From the NCBI GenBank assembly GCA_910580075.1, contig CAJTVR010000137.1, positions 1 through 9,469 on the forward strand: a stretch of 9,469 nucleotides of DNA, written 5' to 3'. Of the stretch, positions 1 to 5,333 are shown in pieces. The position numbers were made by a program, and so were the translations under genes. The stretch's first letter is position 1; every line of letters starts with the position of its first letter. Under the pieces are notes generated by a model. It did no database searches, was not told the origin of the DNA, and saw only the letters and a list, made by a program, of their open reading frames with translations. This DNA is from an uncultured Eubacterium sp. Its GTDB lineage: Bacteria > Bacillota > Clostridia > Lachnospirales > Lachnospiraceae.

Positions 1-43
1 AGTAAAGTTGTACATACCAATTTCCGACAATACACAGTTAAAT

Positions 44-154
44 TTACAGTCTCAACGCTGCCGGAATCATTCGTTCTATTTTCTCCCGAAACACTAAAAT
101 AAGCGTTCCAGACATATTTATGATAAAAATTAACGGCCCAAAAAATCCAGTCAT
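44..154 (-). CDS. Small hydrophobic ORF downstream of fcl (36 aa), possibly a gene remnant
   Basis: An ATG at 154 follows a GAGG-type ribosome binding site with about 8 bases of spacing, 45 bases after the end of the GDP-fucose synthase gene. It opens a 36-residue ORF that begins MTGFFGPLIFIINMSG and ends IPAALRL. The first ~22 residues are hydrophobic enough for one membrane segment; the rest is basic. A second in-frame stop follows almost at once, so it does not continue leftward in this frame. I do not recognise a family. It may be a real small membrane protein at the end of the operon, the start of a broken membrane-protein gene such as a polymerase or acyltransferase, or chance. The good ribosome binding site and co-directional position are the only support. 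Confidence 0.3.
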   Translation of the reverse strand: MTGFFGPLIFIINMSGTLILVFREKIERMIPAALRL

Positions 155-199
155 TTATTGTATCCTCTCTGCTTTTTTCACTCAGACAGTTCAGCCGGT

Positions 200-1141
200 T
201 CACCGTTGTGTCCGTATCGGATGGTTTAAAAAATCTTCATAAGAAATCTTCAGCCCGTCTTCAAGATCTATTTTATATTTCCATCCCATCTTCTCTGCCT
301 TGCTGATATCCAGAAGCTTCCTGGGCGTTCCGTTTGGTTTTGTGATGTCCCATAGAATCTTCCCATGATAACCCGTAACCCGCGCTACAAGCTCTGCCAG
401 ATTTTTTATAGAAATTTCCTTTCCGGTTCCGGCATTTACGGTTTCGCAGCCGGAATAATGATTCATTAAAAAAACGCACAGGTCTGCCAGGTCATCTGCA
501 TATAAAAACTCACGCATCGGACTGCCGTCTCCCCAGCATGTAACTGATTCTGCTCCCCCGGCTTTCGCCTCATGGAATCTGCGTATCAGTCCCGGAATCA
601 CATGGCTGTTTTTGGGGTGGTAATTATCGTTTAATCCATACAGGTTTGTCGGCATGACAGATATAAAATCTGCTCCATACTGTTTATTCAGATATTCACA
701 GTATTTAAGCCCGCTGATTTTAGCTAACGCATACGCTTCATTTGTCTTTTCAAGTTCTGAAGTCAATAGACAGTTTTCCTTCATTGGCTGTGGTGCGAAA
801 CGCGGATAAATACAGGAAGATCCCAGAAACTGCAGCTTCTTAACCCTGCATTTCCATGCTGCATGCACTACATTCATTTCCATCATCATATTCTCATACA
901 TAAAATCAGCAGGCGCATTTTGATTTGCCTCAATTCCTCCCACTTTTGCAGCTGCAAGAAATACATATTCGGGCTGTTCTTTTTCAAAAAACGCCTCTGT
1001 TTCAGCCTGGCGGCACAAATCCAGTTCCTGATGTGTCCTTGTAATGATGTTTGTATATCCAAGCCTGTTCAATTCACGGACAATCGCCGAACCTGCCATT
1101 CCCCTGTGTCCGGCAACATATATTTTCGCATCTTTTTCCAT
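200..1141 (-). CDS. fcl: GDP-L-fucose synthase (GDP-4-keto-6-deoxymannose 3,5-epimerase/4-reductase)
   Basis: This cytoplasmic enzyme makes GDP-L-fucose from GDP-4-keto-6-deoxy-D-mannose with NADPH, the second and last step of de novo GDP-fucose synthesis. The 313-residue length is normal for the family. Visible features are the N-terminal Rossmann motif GHRGMAG (residues 11-17), the SSCIYP segment (108-113) with the catalytic-type Ser108 and Cys110, the YxxxK pair Tyr137/Lys141, and His180 in NSHVIPG. These correspond to the Ser, Cys, Tyr, Lys and His residues of the E. coli enzyme. The ATG at 1141 has an AGAGGG ribosome binding site about 5 bases upstream and lies 12 bases after the gmd stop, so the two are co-translated from one message. 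It completes the donor pathway for the fucosyltransferases encoded upstream. No key residue appears to be missing. Confidence 0.97.
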   Translation of the reverse strand: MEKDAKIYVAGHRGMAGSAIVRELNRLGYTNIITRTHQELDLCRQAETEAFFEKEQPEYVFLAAAKVGGIEANQNAPADFMYENMMMEMNVVHAAWKCRVKKLQFLGSSCIYPRFAPQPMKENCLLTSELEKTNEAYALAKISGLKYCEYLNKQYGADFISVMPTNLYGLNDNYHPKNSHVIPGLIRRFHEAKAGGAESVTCWGDGSPMREFLYADDLADLCVFLMNHYSGCETVNAGTGKEISIKNLAELVARVTGYHGKILWDITKPNGTPRKLLDISKAEKMGWKYKIDLEDGLKISYEDFLNHPIRTQR

Positions 1142-1153
1142 AATAACCCTCTT

Positions 1154-2215
1154 TTATTCGTACATAGATGATACAGCTCCTGCCGCTTTCTCACGTCTGG
1201 CCAGTTCCCTGTCATGATCCGCCATAAGCCTTATAAGCTGTTCATAGCTGGTTTTCTGCGGATTCCAGCCCAGCAGATCTCTGGCTTTTGACGGATCACC
1301 CCAAAGGTTTACCACGTCCGTAGGCCTGAACCACTGTGGATTCACGCAGACCAGCATTTTGCCTGTAACAGCATCATATCCTTTTTTATCCACACCGCTT
1401 CCCGTCCAGTTTAATTTTATGCCGTTAGCAGCAAACGCTTTATTTACAAAGTCACACACAGTATGCTGTACTCCTGTGGCTATTACAAAATCCTGCGGCT
1501 GATCGTTTTGAAGCATCAGCCACATACATTCCACATAATCTCTGGCATATCCCCAGTCCCGTTTTGCATCCATATTTCCCAGTTCCAGATGATCCTGTAA
1601 CCCCTCCGCAATTCTTCCTGCAGCCAGGGTTATTTTTCTGGTTACAAAATTCTCTCCCCTACGTTCAGACTCATGATTAAATAAAATCCCATTACAGCAA
1701 AACATTCCATATGCCTCGCGGTATTCCTTTACAATCCAAAACCCATACTGTTTTGCAACCGCATATGGAGAATAAGGGTGAAACGGCGTTTCTTCATTCT
1801 GAGGGACTTCTTCAGCCCTGCCATATAATTCAGAAGTACTTGCCTGATAAATCCGGCATTTCTTTTCCATTCCAAGAATTTTTACAGCTTCAAGTATGCG
1901 CAGCACGCCAAGTGCAGCCACATCCCCGCAGTATTCCGGAGCTTCAAAGCTGACAGCCACATGGCTCTGCGCTCCAAGATTGTAAATCTCGTCCGGCCTG
2001 CACTCAGCTATAATCCTGACAACAGATGAAGAGTCTGTTAAATCTCCATAATGCAGTGTCACCTGATTTTCTCTAATCAGATGCTGAATCCTTTCTGTAT
2101 TTGAAACAGAAGCTCTGCGCAAAACTCCATGTACTTCATATCCTTTTTCAATAAGAAATTCTGACAGATAAGACCCGTCCTGTCCTGTTATTCCTGTAAT
2201 CAGTGCTTTCTTCAT
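1154..2215 (-). CDS. gmd: GDP-mannose 4,6-dehydratase
   Basis: This enzyme catalyses the first committed step to GDP-L-fucose: NADP-dependent dehydration of GDP-D-mannose to GDP-4-keto-6-deoxy-D-mannose in the cytoplasm. At 353 residues it is a normal extended SDR of this family. The dinucleotide motif GITGQDG is at residues 8-14, followed by GYEVHGVLRR. The catalytic Thr127/Glu129 lie in ASTSELYG (125-132), and YAVAK gives Tyr151 and Lys155. NHESERRGENFVTRK, a family signature, is also present. The start ATG at 2215 follows an AGGAGG ribosome binding site that overlaps the stop codon of the preceding glycosyltransferase gene (11-base gap), so translation is probably coupled. fcl follows 12 bases later. 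The product of gmd can also feed GDP-rhamnose or GDP-perosamine pathways, but the adjacent fcl and fucosyltransferases make fucose the clear purpose. Confidence 0.97.
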   Translation of the reverse strand: MKKALITGITGQDGSYLSEFLIEKGYEVHGVLRRASVSNTERIQHLIRENQVTLHYGDLTDSSSVVRIIAECRPDEIYNLGAQSHVAVSFEAPEYCGDVAALGVLRILEAVKILGMEKKCRIYQASTSELYGRAEEVPQNEETPFHPYSPYAVAKQYGFWIVKEYREAYGMFCCNGILFNHESERRGENFVTRKITLAAGRIAEGLQDHLELGNMDAKRDWGYARDYVECMWLMLQNDQPQDFVIATGVQHTVCDFVNKAFAANGIKLNWTGSGVDKKGYDAVTGKMLVCVNPQWFRPTDVVNLWGDPSKARDLLGWNPQKTSYEQLIRLMADHDRELARREKAAGAVSSMYE

Positions 2216-2226
2216 TCTCCGGCCTC

Positions 2227-2658
2227 CTAAATCATCCGTAAAACTTTTCCAGTATCGTTAATTCCTTTGTTGATATGATAGACCTTATCATATTTTCCTC
2301 CATTCATTGCAATCGCGACATTGACTCCGCTGTTTTCACAGCAAAGGAGCCCGTCACATAAAGAAAGCAGCAAAATCTGTACAAGATAGTCTTCTCCGCT
2401 CTGACGTTCTCCCACTGATTTCACTGCTGCCTCAGACATACACATAATTTTATTATCCGCACAGTCCGCTAATTTACAGTCATATATTAAAAGCCGTTCT
2501 CCGAACTTTTCTCTGAATTTTTCGACTACTGACGGATTTTCAACTGACAGATAGACCTGATCGTACCCCCCCCCGTCTTTTTTCATGATTTTTTCGGTAT
2601 AAGCAATCATTTCTTCACAGGAAGCCTGAATACTGTGATCCTGAGGCAGGTTATACAA
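2227..2658 (-). CDS. C-terminal part of a frameshifted third glycosyltransferase
   Basis: This 143-codon stretch is the back half of a glycosyltransferase whose front half is in the neighbouring frame (2679-3260). Its first codon is an internal TTG with no ribosome binding site, so I do not think it is translated on its own. The frame is open back to 2721. The codons just before 2658 spell VLGVKFRSTDY, a motif like the HxRxxDY donor-binding motif of fucosyltransferase-type enzymes, and that motif is lost from both separate ORFs. Further on are GGGYDQVYLSVENP (the glycines come from the G9 tract), a KFGERLLIYD strand and a C-terminal CDGLLCCENSGVNVAIAMN segment resembling the family's conserved end. 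Joined by a -1 shift the protein would be about 344 residues, a plausible full length. gmd begins 11 bases after its stop. Confidence 0.7.
   Translation of the reverse strand: MYNLPQDHSIQASCEEMIAYTEKIMKKDGGGYDQVYLSVENPSVVEKFREKFGERLLIYDCKLADCADNKIMCMSEAAVKSVGERQSGEDYLVQILLLSLCDGLLCCENSGVNVAIAMNGGKYDKVYHINKGINDTGKVLRMI
2566..2574 (-). repeat. G9 mononucleotide tract (coding strand), candidate phase-variation site
   Basis: Nine consecutive C on the plus strand, nine G in the coding direction, encode three glycines inside the back half of the third glycosyltransferase. The tract is in the frame that keeps downstream family motifs, so at this length this site is ON. Loss of one G gives a TAG after roughly 15 codons. 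Gain of one G gives a TGA within about a dozen codons. Either removes the conserved C-terminal segment. Poly-G runs of this length are well-known slipped-strand mispairing sites in other bacteria; switching here is inferred. Confidence 0.75.
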
Positions 2659-2678
2659 ATAGTCTGTACTGCGGAACT

Positions 2679-3260
2679 TTACGCCAAGGACTCTTTTATT
2701 ATCTTTAAAAATTTTCTTTCTCTATTCAGTTTTTCCTTCATTTCCTGATTCAAATGAATATATTTTCTGTAAACAGCCGACCATTTTTTTACAGTCTCAG
2801 GCCTGTAATTTATAATTTCAGCAAAAGATTCCTGTTCTTTTCGAATGTTTCTGTAATGATGCCCTGACAGTACAATTTTTCTGTTTGCATACGCTTCATC
2901 CGTTCCAATTCCTGAAACCGGCTGAAACCAGAAAGCCCATGCGTCTGTCTTTCCTATTTCCTCATCTTTAATGTAAGGCGACTTGTAATTCTTCATATCT
3001 ACAACCGGAATATAGTTTTTCTTTGCACTCCAGTACGAAATCAGACACATAAAATACCCAATATCAGACATTAAACCGGTATCGCTGTATGGTGCCCGCA
3101 GTATCACATACGTTTTCCTATTTTTCCTGGCACGCATATGATAAATATATTCGTTCCATAAATAACGTCTTTCTTTATGAAAAAAATAGCAAAATATTCT
3201 GTAAGGCAGACCATACTGTCCGCCTAACATATCTAAGATCTTTTTCTTTCTCTCGTACAT
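2679..3260 (-). CDS. N-terminal part of a third glycosyltransferase, ends early at a frameshift
   Basis: This is a 193-residue ORF whose ATG at 3260 overlaps the end of the GT10 gene by 28 bases, so it is probably translated by coupling; its own ribosome binding site (AGAGA) is weak. The protein resembles large, mostly uncharacterised glycan-locus glycosyltransferases. A GLMSDIGYF segment (62-70) is followed by AKKNYIPVVDMKNYKSPYI (about 79-97) and GKTDAWAFWFQP (103-114), then VILSG-like KIVLSG (128-133). It stops at 2679 after RKFLKIIKESLA, just before the motif VLGVKFRSTDY, which is encoded in the -1 frame. I read it as the front half of one gene whose reading must slip back one base between 2721 and 2679. 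It may be a one-base-deletion pseudogene, a phase-OFF gene or a programmed frameshift. Acceptor and sugar are unknown; a fucosyltransferase-like fold is suggested by the motif and by the neighbours. Confidence 0.75.
   Translation of the reverse strand: MYERKKKILDMLGGQYGLPYRIFCYFFHKERRYLWNEYIYHMRARKNRKTYVILRAPYSDTGLMSDIGYFMCLISYWSAKKNYIPVVDMKNYKSPYIKDEEIGKTDAWAFWFQPVSGIGTDEAYANRKIVLSGHHYRNIRKEQESFAEIINYRPETVKKWSAVYRKYIHLNQEMKEKLNRERKFLKIIKESLA
2703..2709 (-). other. T TTA AAG slippery heptamer at the frameshift point
   Basis: In the zero frame of the front-half ORF the codons are TTT TTA AAG (residues 184-186), giving T TTA AAG, which fits the X XXY YYZ rule for -1 tandem slippage. After a -1 slip the next codons are GAT AAT AAA AGA GTC, leading directly into the VLGVKFRSTDY motif and the rest of the gene. 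The only permitted window is 2721-2679, since TAG in the -1 frame lies at 2724-2722. No convincing downstream stem-loop or ideal upstream Shine-Dalgarno stimulator was visible by eye. The adjoining A4T5 run is equally compatible with a simple one-base deletion. Confidence 0.5.
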
Positions 3261-4300
3261 TCTGTCTCTTGCAGCGAATGGTTCTCACCGCCGCAGATAA
3301 CCTCCATCCATTTTTTTACATAAGCATCTACAGAAAAACGGTCATGAAACTGTCTGCTGTTTAAAAAACAGCCGATCCTGTCCAGATAATTCTTATATTC
3401 TCTCTCCGTTATTCTGCTGGTAAAATCATATACTTCCTGTATGGAAGCAAATTTTCTTCTGTCAATAAAACAGTCTTGCGGTATATAATCTTCCACATTG
3501 CAGGCTCCCCAGTAAACAGGAATGCATCCTGAGAAAAAACAGTCAAAAATCTTTTCTGTGATGTACCCTTTTAGACTGCAGCTGTTTTCATAACAGATAG
3601 AAAACCTGTATTGTGAAAGAACTTTCAGTTTCTGGCCAGTCGTCCCTTTATAATTCCTGTATCCTTCTTTTTCCCATCCAAACCCATACAAATCAAACTC
3701 CAGATCTTTGTCTTCAAAAAATTCGATTACTCTGCGGCGTTCAGAATACAGTTCATACGGGTCATTGCTGGATTTATTTCCGCAAATCATAACAAACATC
3801 TTTTTGTCATCAAAAGATACATGATAACCGGCTTTTGGAAATGGCTGCGGATAACAAAATTTATGGTATTTTATATCTGACAGCATATCATCATTCCAGG
3901 TAAGTATTTTTCCAAATAAAGCATGATACTCCGGCTGATATGACCTTGGAGCAGCAGCGGGCGGCTCCATAATTACAAGTATTCGTTTTTCTTTCGGCAG
4001 ATGAAATGCCACACGCAAAAGCCAGTCCTTTTTCCATCTTTTTCGTACAAGATAACGAATCAGATCCTTCCATGATTTCACAGTCAGCAGTGAATCTGGT
4101 ATATCAGAGAAAACAGCAGCATCTATTTCCTTCAGATTATATTGATCAATGGTATGGTATTCATGCCCTGCTTTCTCTAGTTCCTGTTTTAAAGTAATGC
4201 CTGGCAGCAACAAGTTTTCGCCTATCTTACAGGTATCCGGTATGAAACACCTGTCATTTTCATATACTGCTCCATAGATACTGGTCCATGCGATTTTCAT
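3233..4300 (-). CDS. GT10 family alpha-1,3/4-fucosyltransferase-type glycosyltransferase
   Basis: This predicted cytoplasmic inverting transferase moves L-fucose from GDP-L-fucose to a glycan acceptor, in characterised bacterial relatives usually the 3-OH of GlcNAc in LacNAc (Lewis x type). It is 355 residues long. The hallmark GT10 block is at about residues 233-266: FSICYENS with Glu238/Asn239, GYITEKIFDCFFSGCIPVYW with Glu249/Lys250, then NVEDYIPQDCFID. An upstream MEPP (111-114) may hold the second catalytic acid (Glu112), as in the Helicobacter enzymes. The start ATG at 4300 is fixed by an in-frame TAA just upstream. The best ribosome binding site is too distant and instead suits a 5-codon ORF that overlaps this start as ATGA. 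Its 3' end overlaps the third glycosyltransferase gene by 28 bases. The acceptor cannot be read from sequence; some GT10 enzymes act on other sugars. Confidence 0.88.
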   Translation of the reverse strand: MKIAWTSIYGAVYENDRCFIPDTCKIGENLLLPGITLKQELEKAGHEYHTIDQYNLKEIDAAVFSDIPDSLLTVKSWKDLIRYLVRKRWKKDWLLRVAFHLPKEKRILVIMEPPAAAPRSYQPEYHALFGKILTWNDDMLSDIKYHKFCYPQPFPKAGYHVSFDDKKMFVMICGNKSSNDPYELYSERRRVIEFFEDKDLEFDLYGFGWEKEGYRNYKGTTGQKLKVLSQYRFSICYENSCSLKGYITEKIFDCFFSGCIPVYWGACNVEDYIPQDCFIDRRKFASIQEVYDFTSRITEREYKNYLDRIGCFLNSRQFHDRFSVDAYVKKWMEVICGGENHSLQETECTRERKRS

Positions 4301-4314
4301 AATTTCTTATACAT
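4297..4314 (-). promoter_or_regulatory. Five-codon minicistron overlapping the GT10 start (ATGA)
   Basis: An ATG at 4314 opens MYKKL and stops with a TGA that overlaps the GT10 start as ATGA. The AGGAGAGG at 4322-4329 sits 7 bases before this ATG, the ideal distance, but 21 bases before the GT10 ATG, which is too far. No extension of GT10 upstream is possible because of an in-frame TAA. I infer that ribosomes load at the minicistron and re-initiate on GT10. The alternative is that the GGAAGG at 4315-4320, 14 bases from the GT10 start, is enough. Confidence 0.35.
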
Positions 4315-4349
4315 CCTTCCGCCTCTCCTGGTTCACTATAAAGCAGTGA

Positions 4350-5333
4350 TCAGATTTCTTTCAATGCAGTCCACTCATCCGGATAATAATGCCCATTCAG
4401 ATGATTGCTGTCCAGATCATGTTCTCCAACATAATAAAACGGGCATACCACTTTTTTTGAAGCTGAGGGATTTAAAAATGCTCCCCAGAATGAAAACGAG
4501 GAATTAGCGGTAATGTTATGGCTGCACAGTGTCATCAGATACATGTCTATGGAAGCACTTCTTTTTGGCATATAAATCACCGTATGCTTCTTCTCATCAA
4601 ACAACCCCCCCCCAAATTTTCTGCACTCATTTATATTATCTGAGAAAACCAGAAAAATTGTCTTTTGATCATCAAACTCACCGATTGCCCGCCGGTAATA
4701 ATCGAACGATACATTTAGTGATGAAAGCTGAAGATAATCCGTTCTGCGAAAGTGAATACTGACCGTCTCCTGCTCCTTAGGTATATGCAGTGACTTCCAT
4801 ATCTTTTTTCCATAATCCATGATGTCTTTCTTAAACTGAAATTCACGAAGTATTTCTGACTGATATTTACACCAGTCACGATACGTACCGAATCCGTCAT
4901 GTATATCATAGCTGAAATGTTTCTTTAATTTTAAAAGTCTTTGATCGCAATGTACCCCATTGGTACATCCTCTCACAGTTTTAAAATTTTTATGGCTTTT
5001 TTGAACAAAAGTTAAAAAACACGAATCTAATCTGGTCAGTATCGCCGAATGATAAATCCGGTTCATTTCCAGCCTCCAGTTTTTCTTTTGAACATTTCCA
5101 AGATACCTGCCATATAAAAGCCCCGCAGTACTTAAGATGCGATTCTTTTTCTGCATTCTTTGTTCCGGCAGTTCAAACGCATCAAAAATTAAAAGGCCGC
5201 GTCTAAAGTGCCGCAGCTCCTCCCAGAATACGAGTTTCTGATTATTTTCTTTTGCAATATAGTACAGGCCTGCATATGTGTTCATTTGTGCGCCCAGCAT
5301 ATCGCCAAAAGCAATCCTTGAGTCTGTAATCAT
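4350..5333 (-). CDS. GT11 family alpha-1,2-fucosyltransferase-type glycosyltransferase
   Basis: This predicted transferase adds L-fucose in alpha-1,2 linkage, typically to galactose, producing H-type structures in characterised relatives. The 327-residue protein has the GT11 layout: an N-terminal GDMLGAQMNTYAGLYYIAKE region (10-29, the degenerate GGLGNQMFQYA motif), the GDP-fucose motif HFRRTDY (His194, Arg196, Arg197, Asp199, Tyr200), a VFSDNINECRKF strand (229-240) and the C-terminal NSSFSFWGAFLNP (277-289). The first Gly-rich motif is weaker than usual. The ATG at 5333 directly abuts the TAA of the flippase gene, with a GGAGAAGG ribosome binding site inside the flippase coding end. A G9 run at 4605-4613 encodes Gly241-243; at nine G the frame is intact. 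Its product and that of the GT10 gene downstream would use GDP-fucose from gmd/fcl. Linkage is inferred from family, not proven. Confidence 0.9.
   Translation of the reverse strand: MITDSRIAFGDMLGAQMNTYAGLYYIAKENNQKLVFWEELRHFRRGLLIFDAFELPEQRMQKKNRILSTAGLLYGRYLGNVQKKNWRLEMNRIYHSAILTRLDSCFLTFVQKSHKNFKTVRGCTNGVHCDQRLLKLKKHFSYDIHDGFGTYRDWCKYQSEILREFQFKKDIMDYGKKIWKSLHIPKEQETVSIHFRRTDYLQLSSLNVSFDYYRRAIGEFDDQKTIFLVFSDNINECRKFGGGLFDEKKHTVIYMPKRSASIDMYLMTLCSHNITANSSFSFWGAFLNPSASKKVVCPFYYVGEHDLDSNHLNGHYYPDEWTALKEI
4605..4613 (-). repeat. G9 mononucleotide tract in the GT11 gene, candidate phase-variation site
   Basis: Nine G in the coding direction encode three glycines (residues 241-243) between the HFRRTDY motif and the NSSFSFWGA motif. 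Read by hand, G8 gives a TGA after about 8 further codons and G10 gives a TGA after two codons, so either neighbour length cuts off the conserved C-terminal motif. At G9 the gene is ON. In an otherwise A/T-leaning sequence such a run is conspicuous, and a second one of identical length lies in a nearby glycosyltransferase gene. Confidence 0.8.

Noticed and set aside
863..1171. Plus-strand ORFs opposite fcl, gmd, GT10, GT11 and the flippase
   Set aside because: They lie antisense to strongly recognised enzymes, have low-complexity composition and no ribosome binding sites or family motifs.
2227..2658. The C-terminal glycosyltransferase ORF as an independent gene
   Set aside because: It begins at an internal TTG without a ribosome binding site, and the conserved motif VLGVKFRSTDY lies upstream in the same frame, so it belongs to the preceding ORF.
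3947..3968. GC-rich inverted repeat (GGAGC/GCTCC) as a terminator or regulatory hairpin
   Set aside because: It lies inside the GT10 coding region where it encodes PPAAAPRS, has no T run, and the stem is only 5 bp.
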